Shown: positions 8,023 through 16,476 of the stretch, piece by piece
Layout of the letters: each line of letters begins with the position of its first letter
Numbering within the stretch: position 1 is the first letter of the stretch
DNA from: JAAGZL01 sp050291365
GTDB taxonomy: Bacteria > Pseudomonadota > Gammaproteobacteria > Chromatiales > Chromatiaceae
Direction of reading: 5' to 3'
DNA length: 64,000 bases
NCBI GenBank assembly: GCA_050291365.1
Contig: JBNKJS010000044.1
Coordinates: 1-64,000, forward strand
The notes under the pieces: generated by a model
What the model was told of the DNA's origin: nothing
The model's database searches: none
Seen by the model: only the letters and a program-made list of their open reading frames with translations
Program-made: the position numbers and the translations under genes

Positions 8023-8412
8023 TTACCCAGCCTTTTTCACCCCATGCAGCATGACAAGTAGTTCGGCTTCACTTTTGCTAAGACCTAGCTCCTCTATAAG
8101 CCTGGATGCCCCTGCCCCTTTATGTACCATTTCGATGGCTTGGCCGTAGGGACGATCTCCAGGTTGCTGGGAGCTCTCTATATGCTCTTGTCTATATGTC
8201 AGATCACGGCCATTACGTTCAAGTTTGATTACCCGTTTATCCACACCCACCGCACTCGCACACATGACATTTATAGTAGTGGTGAGTTGTTCAACCTGTT
8301 TTCCTAACTCATCAATACGACTGTTTTGCCAGCGAACAGTCTTAGCCTGCCTTCTAAATAATAAAAAGGCTAAGCATATAATTGTGATCAATAAAATATA
8401 TTCAGGTTTCAT
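8023..8412 (-). CDS. DUF2802 membrane-anchored protein
   Basis: This 129-residue protein starts with one membrane segment (YILLITIICLAFLLF, about 4-18), continues with a coiled coil (SRIDELGKQVEQLTTTINVM) and ends with a small helical domain containing GASRLIEELGLSKSEAELLVMLHG, the hallmark of DUF2802. Such genes regularly sit at the 3' end of the cheW region in flagellar operons of Pseudomonas and relatives, but their role is unknown. I prefer the ATG at 8412, which has GAGGGG seven bases upstream. A GTG at 8427 that overlaps the preceding stop codon (GTGA) is the alternative and would add five residues. Confidence 0.75.
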   Translation of the reverse strand: MKPEYILLITIICLAFLLFRRQAKTVRWQNSRIDELGKQVEQLTTTINVMCASAVGVDKRVIKLERNGRDLTYRQEHIESSQQPGDRPYGQAIEMVHKGAGASRLIEELGLSKSEAELLVMLHGVKKAG

Positions 8413-8423
8413 ACTCCTACCCC

Positions 8424-8585
8424 TCACGCATAATCATCTATATGAGGCCTATCGTTATCATGCTGCTGTTTCTTCTTTTTATCCTGGTCATTCTCTGACT
8501 TGGGAACCTTTTTTTCCGCAATCTTCCTACCTGGCCTAGTAGGCCATATTGGTTTTACTGGATATGGTTCACGTATGTCAGGCAT
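8424..8585 (-). CDS. Small proline/lysine-rich protein between cheW and the DUF2802 gene
   Basis: A 53-residue frame begins with ATG at 8585, has GGAG about ten bases upstream, and ends in a TGA at 8424-8426 that overlaps a GTG start of the DUF2802 gene. The N-terminus is proline-rich (REPYPVKPIWPTRPGRK), the middle is strongly charged (DQDKKKKQQHDND) and the end is HIDDYA. It has no membrane segment. The tight packing within the operon makes it likely to be translated. Its function is unknown; a peptide of this kind might be a flexible adaptor for chemotaxis or motor proteins, but this is only a guess. Confidence 0.6.
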   Translation of the reverse strand: MPDIREPYPVKPIWPTRPGRKIAEKKVPKSENDQDKKKKQQHDNDRPHIDDYA

Positions 8586-8618
8586 AACTCTACATCTCCG
8601 TCCTTGAGCTCTGAACTA

Positions 8619-9101
8619 TCACATCTTCGCAACTTCGGCCCACTCTTCATCTGTTAATAGTTTTTGCAGATCAACTACAATCAAAAGACCATTCTCCATT
8701 GTTGCTATACCCTGGATATACCTTGAGCTCTCATCATTGCCAACATTTGGCGTTGAATCAATCTGTGATTCTCCTAGCTCCACAACCTCTGCTACAGCAT
8801 CCACCATAATTCCCACAACCTGCTTATCACATTCAATTATGACGATTCTGCTGGAATCTGTTGGCTCTACATCCTTAAGACCAAAGCGTAATCTGGTATC
8901 GATTACCGTAACTACATTACCTCGCAGATTAATAATTCCAAGAACATATTCTGGAGCACCAGGCACAGGTGCTATCTCCGTTACCCGAAGGACCTCCTGT
9001 ACATGCATTACATTTATGCCATAGGTCTCATCTTGCAAGCGAAAAGTAACTAGCTGAATTATCGGATCGCTCCCTGATTCTTCAATATCGTCAATACTCA
9101 T
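8619..9101 (-). CDS. cheW: Chemotaxis coupling protein CheW
   Basis: This 160-residue CheW couples chemoreceptors to the CheA kinase in the signalling array. It is a single CheW domain: LVTFRLQDETYGINVMHVQE, APEYVLGIINLRGNVVTVID and VVGIMVDAVAEVVELG carry the conserved positions, including the NLRG receptor- and kinase-contact motif. It lies 72 bp downstream of the CheW-like parP gene and before the small gene at 8424, at the distal end of the flagellar operon. It is cytoplasmic, bound at the polar array. Confidence 0.93.
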   Translation of the reverse strand: MSIDDIEESGSDPIIQLVTFRLQDETYGINVMHVQEVLRVTEIAPVPGAPEYVLGIINLRGNVVTVIDTRLRFGLKDVEPTDSSRIVIIECDKQVVGIMVDAVAEVVELGESQIDSTPNVGNDESSRYIQGIATMENGLLIVVDLQKLLTDEEWAEVAKM

Positions 9102-9173
9102 CTTTTATCTCCAAGAAAAGTCTATAGCCGTCAAAATCTAGTCACTGCAGCATTAATAACAACTTAATCTGCA

Positions 9174-9902
9174 TTATTCGTGCCTGATTATCTCCAGCAG
9201 TTCATCTATATCTAACAATATAGTCAGTTTTTCTTTAATTGTACCGGCCATCCAAGGGCGATCATCATGTTTAATAGACCAATGGACATCTTCTTTGCTA
9301 AGAAACAAGGGTTTTGCCAGGCTGTCACAAGCCAAACCGTAATGATGATCTCCAATTATTAGTATATGACTTCCACTGTTCCTGGCTATGGTTTCTTTAC
9401 CAGACTGCTCCAGCATCAGTAATCCTGCTATGTCTACCACCACTATCTTATCGTCTCGGTTCTGTAAGACACCTAAATGCCACTCTGGCTGGAATGGCAT
9501 AGGGGTAAGCTCTGTCTCCCATTTTACGATGTTGTCCAAAGCAAGCAGTGGGGTAGCCAGGCTTATGTCTCCAATCCTGAATACGAGGCACTGAAACGGC
9601 TCCTGTGCCCAATCTGGCGCAGCTCTCTCTTTTTGCTCATCTAGAGCTTCATCCTGATTCTCAAAAGCTAGTGCCTGTTCTTCTACTAATTGCTGCTGAT
9701 CCTGATCAGTTGTAACCTCCGGCGTAGAAGTAATTGTAATAATTTCTGCTGTGTCCTGTATTACCGCTGTTTCGGTCTTTGTCTCAGGTTCGCCATATTC
9801 AGGAATTTCACTTAGCAAAGACTCCAGGTATTGATTTAATATCTGCTCCTGATCATCTACCTTCGTATCTCGCCCGTTAACCTTTCTGTCTTGCTCTTTC
9901 AT
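9174..9902 (-). CDS. parP: ParP-like protein with C-terminal CheW/AIF domain
   Basis: This 242-residue protein has an unstructured, acidic and glutamine-rich N-terminal half (residues 1-95) and a C-terminal CheW-like domain (from about 100), seen in FQCLVFRIGDISLATPLLAL and HLGVLQNRDDKIVVVDIAGL. The position directly downstream of the ParA-like gene and upstream of cheW is that of Vibrio ParP. There ParP links the ParC ATPase to the chemotaxis array through its AIF domain and helps keep the array at the cell pole. The start codon overlaps the parC stop codon (ATGA), so the two are probably coupled. The ParP assignment rests on domain architecture and order. Confidence 0.78.
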   Translation of the reverse strand: MKEQDRKVNGRDTKVDDQEQILNQYLESLLSEIPEYGEPETKTETAVIQDTAEIITITSTPEVTTDQDQQQLVEEQALAFENQDEALDEQKERAAPDWAQEPFQCLVFRIGDISLATPLLALDNIVKWETELTPMPFQPEWHLGVLQNRDDKIVVVDIAGLLMLEQSGKETIARNSGSHILIIGDHHYGLACDSLAKPLFLSKEDVHWSIKHDDRPWMAGTIKEKLTILLDIDELLEIIRHE

Positions 9903-10699
9903 CCCACCATCTCCTTACTAGATGGCACTTTTCCACTATTTTGCAGAAATTGAAGCAGCTTAGTGTATGCCAGCACTCCGTGAGTGTGTGGGCTGTACAC
10001 AGTGGGTGGTATACCCGCCTTGCTCGATTCACGAAATTTGGTATCAACAGGTATAACATCATTCCAAAGCATGTCGGGGTATTTATCGCGTAGCATACGT
10101 AGGCTATCGATAGAGGCCTTAGTGCGACGATCAAAAAAGGTAGGCACTATGGTGTATGGCAGTTCGGATTGCTGTGATCTCAAAATCATATTCAAAGTGT
10201 GCATCATACGTTCAAGACCCTTTAGTGCCAGAAACTCAGTTTGTACTGGCATAATCAATCGTTCACAGGCTGCAAGAGCATTTACCATCAATACTCCCAG
10301 CATTGGAGGACAGTCTATTAACACATAATCAAAACGATCTGACATCTTATGAAGTGTGTTCTTCAGAACCAATCCCATACCATCCATTCTACCGGTTTGC
10401 CGATCTAATGTTGCCAGCGCCATTGTTGCCGGCAGCAATTCAAGACCTTCTGTACCGGTCTCAAGAATCAGTTTGTTTGCATCAATATTCTGTTTTTCAA
10501 TCTTAGCGCTGAATAGGGAGTAACTACTCTGTTCCAATGAGTCTGGATCATAGCGGAAATAGCTTGTCATGGAGCCGTGCGGGTCAATATCTACCAATAG
10601 CGTACGCAAGCCCCAACTTGCCAGTATACCACCCAAGGTTACCGTGGTAGTGGTCTTGCCAACACCACCTTTCTGATTGGCGATGGTCCAGACCCTCAT
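9899..10699 (-). CDS. parC: ParA-family ATPase ParC, chemotaxis array positioning
   Basis: This 266-residue MinD/ParA-type ATPase begins MRVWTIANQKGGVGKTTTTV, a deviant Walker A with the signature lysine at residue 10 and the P-loop lysine at 15. LLVDIDPHGSMTSYF and YVLIDCPPMLGVLMVNAL are the Walker A' and B segments. In Vibrio and Pseudomonas the homolog between motD and the parP/cheW genes places the chemosensory array at the flagellated pole and shares it between daughter cells. It is four bases from motD (ATGA overlap) and coupled to parP downstream. The gene symbol parC here is the chemotaxis ATPase, not the topoisomerase IV subunit. Confidence 0.88.
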   Translation of the reverse strand: MRVWTIANQKGGVGKTTTTVTLGGILASWGLRTLLVDIDPHGSMTSYFRYDPDSLEQSSYSLFSAKIEKQNIDANKLILETGTEGLELLPATMALATLDRQTGRMDGMGLVLKNTLHKMSDRFDYVLIDCPPMLGVLMVNALAACERLIMPVQTEFLALKGLERMMHTLNMILRSQQSELPYTIVPTFFDRRTKASIDSLRMLRDKYPDMLWNDVIPVDTKFRESSKAGIPPTVYSPHTHGVLAYTKLLQFLQNSGKVPSSKEMVG

Positions 10700-11580
10700 G
10701 GTCGCACCCTATCTCTAAAATTTTCTACACTGCTGTTTACCCGCTTACTCTGTATAGTCTTTATTATCAATGCAACACGGCGATTCTTCTGTTTACCCTC
10801 TTCATCACTGTTGCTTGCAGTGGGTTTATGTTCCCCATAGCCTATTGCCGCCAATCGATTAGGATCTACTCCAAATCTACCAAGAAGGTGCACTACACTA
10901 GCGGCACGTACCGCAGACAACTCCCAATTGGATGGAAACAGGATGGTTTTAATTGGTACGTTATCAGTATGACCCTCTACAATAATATTATTTGGTAGAG
11001 GTTTAATAATACCGGTAATATCTCTTAGCATCTTTATTGCGGTACGGGAAAGACGGGCACTGCCACTTGCAAAGAGCATCTTGCTCTTCATCTCAACCTC
11101 TACGCCCATATCTGTCTTCTTGACCGTAACAAGGTCATCTGCGATAAAGGGCGAAAGTGTAGATTCTAAGGCGGCTGCAGTTTGATCAAGATCTTCCGTG
11201 ACATCTCCCGCCTCCCCTTCTCTACCGCTGCCTTCCGCTTCAGGCTTATCTTTCGTTTCCACTGTCTTTTCATCAGTGATATCCAGGGGATCTTCAGTAT
11301 CGGAGGTCTCAAGAGTGCCAGGCTCAGAGGCAGCAAACTCACCTGCCACAGGAGTTGTAGTACGCACCTTTTCACCAACCTGAATTGGATCTAGGCTTTG
11401 AGCAGATGTAAGGAATGCATCAGTCAGAGTCTCTGATAAAACCCGATATTTCCCATCGTTAACTGACGATATTGAGTACATAACAACAAAGAAGGCGAAC
11501 AGAAGAGTAATGAAATCGGCATAAGAAACCAACCATCTCTCATGGTTTGGGTGCTCCTCATCTCTTCTCTTTCTGGCCAT
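10696..11580 (-). CDS. motD: Flagellar motor stator protein MotD (MotB family)
   Basis: This 294-residue stator protein has the MotB layout: a short cytoplasmic tail, one membrane helix with the proton-path aspartate in VSYADFITLLFAFFVVMY, a long charged linker rich in E, D and T (about 75-140), and a C-terminal OmpA-like peptidoglycan-binding domain with VEGHTDNVPI, NWELSAVRAASVVHLL and the final KNRRVALII. It pairs with MotC, encoded 18 bp upstream. In Pseudomonas MotCD is the second stator set and supports swarming and swimming under load. Proton coupling is assumed from the family. It is anchored in the inner membrane and reaches the cell wall. Confidence 0.9.
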   Translation of the reverse strand: MARKRRDEEHPNHERWLVSYADFITLLFAFFVVMYSISSVNDGKYRVLSETLTDAFLTSAQSLDPIQVGEKVRTTTPVAGEFAASEPGTLETSDTEDPLDITDEKTVETKDKPEAEGSGREGEAGDVTEDLDQTAAALESTLSPFIADDLVTVKKTDMGVEVEMKSKMLFASGSARLSRTAIKMLRDITGIIKPLPNNIIVEGHTDNVPIKTILFPSNWELSAVRAASVVHLLGRFGVDPNRLAAIGYGEHKPTASNSDEEGKQKNRRVALIIKTIQSKRVNSSVENFRDRVRP

Positions 11581-11598
11581 CGCTGTACCTCCAATAAC

Positions 11599-12339
11599 TC
11601 AATTGAGATATCCTTGGAGTTTTGATTCAATGTGGCGCGGATTTTCTCCTTCAGCTATAGATACTATGCCTTCAATGATCAAGTCCCGGTACTGAGATTT
11701 ACTTAAGGCTATTGATCTCAGTTTATTGCCAAATGGAAGTAGAAATAGATTGGCAAGACCAACGCCATAGATTGTGGCCACAAATGCAGTAGCGATACCA
11801 CTACCTAGTTTGGCAGGATCAGCCAGATTCTGCATTACATGTATCAACCCCATCACCGCGCCTATAATACCGATGGTAGGTGAGTAACCCCCCATGGCCT
11901 CAAACACCTTGGCAGCCTGTATATCGTGATGTTCTCTGCTCTCCATCTCTACTTCTAAAATATCTCGTATTACTTCCGGCTCGCTGCCATCTACCAGTAG
12001 CTGCATGCCTTTACGCACAAATAGATCAGGCTCAGTTTCTGCTATTTCTTCAAGACCCAACAACCCCTCTCTTCTGGCAATATTACCCCAGGTCACCAAC
12101 TTATCTATGGCAACATTCATATCCAGTCTGGGGGGAAGAAAGACTGAGCCAGCTACTCTTATCGCATGTATAAATACTCTAACTGGTGTCTGTAACAGAA
12201 TAGCACCGACAGTTCCTCCAATAACAATAACCATGGCCGGGCCATTGACCAGAGAATCTATATGGCCACCCTCTAAGGCATTACCTCCAATGATGGCCGC
12301 TAATGCCAGTATGACGCCTATGATACTCAGGATATCCAT
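11599..12339 (-). CDS. motC: Flagellar motor stator protein MotC (MotA family)
   Basis: This 246-residue MotA-type protein has four membrane helices: two near the N-terminus (LSIIGVILALAAIIGGNAL and the stretch around MVIVIGGTVGAILLQTPV), a large cytoplasmic loop with the conserved charged segment FVRKGMQLLVDGSEPEVI, and two near the C-terminus (SPTIGIIGAVMGLIHVMQ and IATAFVATIYGVGLANLFLL). It forms the ion channel of the motor with MotD, whose gene follows directly. Its start codon abuts the cheB stop codon. Placement after cheB is the Pseudomonas motC/motD order. Confidence 0.9.
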   Translation of the reverse strand: MDILSIIGVILALAAIIGGNALEGGHIDSLVNGPAMVIVIGGTVGAILLQTPVRVFIHAIRVAGSVFLPPRLDMNVAIDKLVTWGNIARREGLLGLEEIAETEPDLFVRKGMQLLVDGSEPEVIRDILEVEMESREHHDIQAAKVFEAMGGYSPTIGIIGAVMGLIHVMQNLADPAKLGSGIATAFVATIYGVGLANLFLLPFGNKLRSIALSKSQYRDLIIEGIVSIAEGENPRHIESKLQGYLN

Positions 12340-13422
12340 TTACACTGCCTTAACCAGCGTGGAACCAATCTGTTCCAGGGGTAAAACCAGATCTGACAAT
12401 CCTTTCTTTTCCACCGCCTGTGGCATCCCATAGATTACACAGCTTGCTTCATCCTGACTCCAGACTGTAGAGTTGCACTGTTTTAATATAGTTGCCCCAT
12501 GGCTACCATCCGCACCCATTCCCGTCAGGACTACCGCCAACACCGAATCGTTCAAAGTGAGTGCAGCTGACTCAAAGGTAATATCAACACTTGGCTTATA
12601 TGTTTCACCAGCAGCTCCTTCACGTATTAAAACGGAAAGCTCCCCGCCTGATTTTCGAAAAGAAAGCTGCTTGCCACCTGGTGCAAGAAGAACTTGGCCG
12701 GAGGTTAATACATCTCCATTAACTGCTTCCTTTACATTCAGTTTGGATATGGAATTCAATCTTTCCGCATAGGCCTTAGTAAAACTTGAAGGCATATGCA
12801 CTATTAATACAATGGGAACACTAAAACTGCTTGGCAAAGAACAAATCAACTCCTGGATAGCAACAGGTCCTCCTGTGGAGGCTCCCACCACCACCAACTT
12901 ATAACTTCCCTTCTTCGCTTTAAAATATCCCTCTCTTTGTCCTGCTCGAGGAGTCCTAGCATCAATCTCTTTGGCAAAAGATGGCGCAACTCTGCGCTGT
13001 TTCTTCCTACCCATAGCCAGCACTCGGCTAATCAGTTTTGCAGCAAGATCCTGTTGTGCATCTGGTGATGCATCCATCTGTTTTGGAATAAAATCCAGAG
13101 CGCCTGCATTGAGTGCATCAAGTGTTGCTTTTGCTCCATCGCTTGTATAAGAGGAAAGCATCATAATGGGGGTGGGCTCTTCAGACATAATTTGCTTCAC
13201 AGCAGTTATGCCATCCATCACCGGCATCTCAACATCCATTGTTATTACATCAGGTTTGAGGCGGCGCGCCTCTTTCACTCCTTGCCGACCATCTCCAGCT
13301 GTACCTACCACCTCTATGCGCTCATCAGATGAAAGCATTCTAGTAATACGGCGCCTAAAAAATGCTGAGTCATCGACAACGAGTACTCTAATCTTGTTTG
13401 GTATATTCCGATCTATACTCAC
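12340..13422 (-). CDS. cheB: Chemotaxis response regulator and protein-glutamate methylesterase CheB
   Basis: This 360-residue protein removes methyl groups from, and deamidates, chemoreceptors so that cells adapt to stimuli. The N-terminal receiver domain (10-125) has the acidic pocket D17-D18 and the phosphate-accepting D63 in ITMDVEMPVMDG. The C-terminal methylesterase (from about 165) shows the nucleophile serine in VVVGASTGGPVAIQEL, the histidine region VLIVHMPSSFTKAYAERL and the acid in VLTGMGADGSHG, the usual Ser-His-Asp triad. The 100 bp between cheA and cheB hold no obvious signal. It is cytoplasmic and acts at the polar array. Confidence 0.94.
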   Translation of the reverse strand: MSIDRNIPNKIRVLVVDDSAFFRRRITRMLSSDERIEVVGTAGDGRQGVKEARRLKPDVITMDVEMPVMDGITAVKQIMSEEPTPIMMLSSYTSDGAKATLDALNAGALDFIPKQMDASPDAQQDLAAKLISRVLAMGRKKQRRVAPSFAKEIDARTPRAGQREGYFKAKKGSYKLVVVGASTGGPVAIQELICSLPSSFSVPIVLIVHMPSSFTKAYAERLNSISKLNVKEAVNGDVLTSGQVLLAPGGKQLSFRKSGGELSVLIREGAAGETYKPSVDITFESAALTLNDSVLAVVLTGMGADGSHGATILKQCNSTVWSQDEASCVIYGMPQAVEKKGLSDLVLPLEQIGSTLVKAV

Positions 13423-13522
13423 CGGAAACCACCGTCAGTGTGGATTTGATAACAATTCCTTGATTGCAGGGCAATCATGCTCAATAGCCGACCTATATTT
13501 TTTCGATACCCTAAATCCATAT

Positions 13523-15706
13523 TTATAATCTACGCGCATATTTTCTTAGTAAACCAGGCACATCAAGAATAAGGGCGATATTACCGTCCCCGGTAATTGT
13601 TGCACCGGCCATACCATCCAAGCCCTGTAACATTGCACCAAGAGGCTTGATTACCACCTCCTCCTGGCCAATAAGGTGATCTACCACTAGTCCTATCTGA
13701 ATACCACCTACATTCACAACTACAACATGTCCTGAACTTAAATCATGATCATCTTTAGTTCTATCGTCTTTAATAAGCCACTTTCGCAGATAGAACAGAG
13801 GCAGCGCCCTCTCTCTCACCATTATGGTAAGTTGACCATCAACCACATTAGTTTGGCCCAGGTCTAAGTTAAATATCTCAACAACAGTTGAAAGAGGAAG
13901 AGCAAAAGGCTGTTTAGATAGTTTCACCATAAGTGTAGGCAGGATTGCCAATGTGAGTGGCAACTTGATAACTATCATACTCCCTGTCCCAAGTTCAGAA
14001 TCAATCTCTACTGAACCATTCATCTGGGAAATTCTGGTTTTAACAACATCCATTCCTACTCCACGACCAGATACATCTGATATCTCAGTCTTAGTAGAAA
14101 ATCCTGGATGAAAAATAAGATTATAGAGCTCTTTGTCGCTGAGTCTGGCAGCAGACTCATCATCCATCATTCCTTTTTCCACTGCCTTTGCACGTAAGAT
14201 CTCAGGATCCATGCCTTTGCCATCATCAGTGATAGTAAGTAGGATATGATCACCTTCCTGTGCAGCAGAGAGTTTAACAGTACCACTCCTTGGTTTCCCT
14301 GCCGCTTCACGTTCATCCGGAAGCTCGATACCATGATCAACTGCATTACGTACCAGATGCACCATTGGATCAGACAAGGCTTCCACCAGGTTCTTATCCA
14401 GATCGGTATCCTCGCCCTCCATCTCAAGTTCAATCTCTTTTTTGAGATTACGCGCCAGATCCCGCACAACTCGTGGGAATCTACCAAATACCTTCTTAAC
14501 TGGTAACATCCTGGTCTTCATTACTGAATTCTGAAGATCAGAGGTAACAACATCCAGATTAGAAACAGCTGTTGCAACCTCTTCATCATCCAGCTTTGAC
14601 CTTAGTGTTGCCAACCTGTTTCGAACCAACACCAGTTCCCCAACCATATTCATTATGTCATCAAGGCGAGAGGTATCTACCCGTACAGTTGTTTCGGCAG
14701 TTGATGCCTTCTTTGGTGCAGCTCCCTTAGCAGGCGCTGGCTTCTTTGATTCAGCTTTAGGTTTAGTCTTCTCCGCGTTTTCCTTACCAGATGTTTTATC
14801 TTTTGAAACTGGTTTCTTTACAGGCTCTGCCTTATCCTTTGCTGATACTTCTTTTGTCTTCTCATCGGCCTGCTGTGGCACTCCACCGTGTTTGCCCTTA
14901 CCATGCAGCTCATCCAGAAGCGCATCGAACTCCTCCTCGGTTATATCTTCTGAACCGCTTTGGGCTGTAGCAGGTTTCACGGTGGGTGGTTGCTCGGTTG
15001 TCTTTGCAGGGACACCTCCGTGCTTTCCCTTTCCATGCAATTCATCCAGCAGGGCATCAAATTCATCTTCTGTTATATCATCTGAGTCGCTTGGAGTTGC
15101 AGCAGCTGTGGTTTCTGGTTTCTGGTTTGGGACACCGCTATGCTTGCCCTTTCCATGCAGCTCATCTAACAGGGCATCAAATTCTTCTTCGGTGATATCG
15201 TCATCGCCATTTGCTGGTACTTGTGCAGATTCTTGTTCCACATCCTGAACCACAGGCTCAGGTTGAGGTTCCTCTTCTACCTCCTCTTCGGGGACATCCT
15301 CCTCTTCATCCTCCTCCTCCGGTTTTGCCAGCTTTTCCAGGGTCTCTATCAAGGACTGTTCTGCCGGAGTTGGCTCTTCCCCATTCTGGACCGCAGCAAA
15401 CATTTCGTTCACCTCATCCAGTACCTGAAGTACCGCATCCATAAGTAGAGCATCTACTGTACGTTGCCCCTGGCGTAGTACGTTAAATACATCCTCTGCC
15501 CGATGACAGACTGTTACTAACGCATCTATACCCAGAAAACCGGCACCGCCTTTTATGGTATGAAATCCACGAAATACCGTATTCAGAAGATCATAGTCGT
15601 CTGGACTATTCTCCAGATCGACCAGCTGCTCATTCAACTCCTCAAGTATCTCTCCAGCTTCTACGAGAAAATCCTGAAGGATTTCGTCATCAGTATCTAT
15701 GGCCAT
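13523..15706 (-). CDS. cheA: Chemotaxis histidine kinase CheA
   Basis: This 727-residue kinase receives signals from receptor/CheW arrays and phosphorylates CheY and CheB. Domains in order: HPt (1-105) with the phosphorylated H49 in FHTIKGGAGFLG; a long acidic linker (125-165); three near-identical 24-residue motifs (170-193, 210-233, 254-277); a lysine/alanine-rich linker; the dimerisation P3 region beginning VRVDTSRLDDIMNMVGELV; the ATPase with HLVRNAVDHGIE (N box), ITDDGKGMD (G1) and SGRGVGMDVV (G2); and a C-terminal CheW-like domain ending in LRKYARRL. No conventional P2 domain is seen, and the repeated motif may take its place as the CheY/CheB docking site. The gene follows cheZ by 12 bp. 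Confidence 0.94.
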   Translation of the reverse strand: MAIDTDDEILQDFLVEAGEILEELNEQLVDLENSPDDYDLLNTVFRGFHTIKGGAGFLGIDALVTVCHRAEDVFNVLRQGQRTVDALLMDAVLQVLDEVNEMFAAVQNGEEPTPAEQSLIETLEKLAKPEEEDEEEDVPEEEVEEEPQPEPVVQDVEQESAQVPANGDDDITEEEFDALLDELHGKGKHSGVPNQKPETTAAATPSDSDDITEDEFDALLDELHGKGKHGGVPAKTTEQPPTVKPATAQSGSEDITEEEFDALLDELHGKGKHGGVPQQADEKTKEVSAKDKAEPVKKPVSKDKTSGKENAEKTKPKAESKKPAPAKGAAPKKASTAETTVRVDTSRLDDIMNMVGELVLVRNRLATLRSKLDDEEVATAVSNLDVVTSDLQNSVMKTRMLPVKKVFGRFPRVVRDLARNLKKEIELEMEGEDTDLDKNLVEALSDPMVHLVRNAVDHGIELPDEREAAGKPRSGTVKLSAAQEGDHILLTITDDGKGMDPEILRAKAVEKGMMDDESAARLSDKELYNLIFHPGFSTKTEISDVSGRGVGMDVVKTRISQMNGSVEIDSELGTGSMIVIKLPLTLAILPTLMVKLSKQPFALPLSTVVEIFNLDLGQTNVVDGQLTIMVRERALPLFYLRKWLIKDDRTKDDHDLSSGHVVVVNVGGIQIGLVVDHLIGQEEVVIKPLGAMLQGLDGMAGATITGDGNIALILDVPGLLRKYARRL
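14878..15199 (-). repeat. Three in-frame copies of a 24-residue acidic motif in cheA
   Basis: The motif reads DITEEEFDALLDELHGKGKH plus [SG]GVP. Copies begin at residues 170, 210 and 254 of CheA, separated by 16- and 20-residue linkers rich in T, A, P and Q. The last two copies differ from the first by conservative changes only. The strong protein conservation against variable linkers says that the motif is selected and the linkers are not. Pseudomonas-type CheA proteins carry a similar single stretch. Confidence 0.85.
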
Positions 15707-15718
15707 TTATATAGACCT

Positions 15719-16450
15719 CTAAAATCCCAAACTAGACAACAGATCATCCACATCGTCCTGACCCTGAACCACATCACCCTGCTCTACGCCCGGCACCACA
15801 GGACCTTCTAGTGTTTCAGCAGCTGATTTATATTTTGTATCCGGCAGCTTAGACCCTGATATCCTGACTAATTGAACAAGCTTATCTTCAATATCCGTTA
15901 CCAGGGTTATAACCTTTCTAATAATCTGTCCTGTGAGATCCTGAAAATCTTGAGCCAGAAGCACATCAGATAGATTTTTATGTAGATTATTTGAATGCCC
16001 TTTTGCAATCTCAAGAAACACGGAAAGATCATCACTTAAGATTCGGAAATCGTCGACTGATAGTTTTCTGCCTTTGAACTTTTCCCATTCATCATAAAGT
16101 TGCCCTGCCTTTGCCCCAAGCTCATCAGCTAATGGAAGGCTCTCTTCAACTGCATTTAATGTGGTGTTTGCAGACTTCTCTGTCATTTCGATTACGTAAC
16201 TGAGGCGTTCACTAGCATCTGGAATCTCGCGTTGGGCAATATCAGCAATCTTGGCATCTAGAAGGAAACCATTTATGGCTTCATGTAGCTCTCTGGTTAA
16301 ACGCCCCACCTCACGAAAAAGGGTGCTATCTGATAAATCAGACAATTCCTCAAGAGTCTTATCAGCTGCCTCCATGTCACCAGACTCTATAGAAGCTACC
16401 AGTAGTTTGGCCTTTTCCAATAACTCTTGTTTTGAATTGGTATCAACCAT
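15719..16450 (-). CDS. cheZ: CheY-P phosphatase CheZ
   Basis: This 243-residue helical protein dephosphorylates CheY-P. The catalytic region is LLAQDFQDLTGQIIRKVITL (Q in DFQDLTGQ), and the extreme C-terminus QDDVDDLLSSLGF is the well-known amphipathic peptide that grips CheY, nearly identical to the end of E. coli CheZ. An N-terminal helical hairpin (1-70) and an acidic flexible linker before the tail complete the family layout. It lies between cheY and cheA, the standard gamma order. Confidence 0.93.
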   Translation of the reverse strand: MVDTNSKQELLEKAKLLVASIESGDMEAADKTLEELSDLSDSTLFREVGRLTRELHEAINGFLLDAKIADIAQREIPDASERLSYVIEMTEKSANTTLNAVEESLPLADELGAKAGQLYDEWEKFKGRKLSVDDFRILSDDLSVFLEIAKGHSNNLHKNLSDVLLAQDFQDLTGQIIRKVITLVTDIEDKLVQLVRISGSKLPDTKYKSAAETLEGPVVPGVEQGDVVQGQDDVDDLLSSLGF

Positions 16451-16476
16451 TGCTGGTCTCCAGCTTTATATACATA

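Noticed and set aside
7876..8061. Rightward 61-codon frame after the rimK operon
   Set aside because: It passes straight through a strong terminator hairpin and overlaps the end of the DUF2802 gene; no ribosome binding site.
14655..15248. Rightward 197-codon open frame inside cheA
   Set aside because: It is antisense to the repeated acidic region; its serine-rich text is what the complementary strand of Glu/Asp/Lys codons gives.
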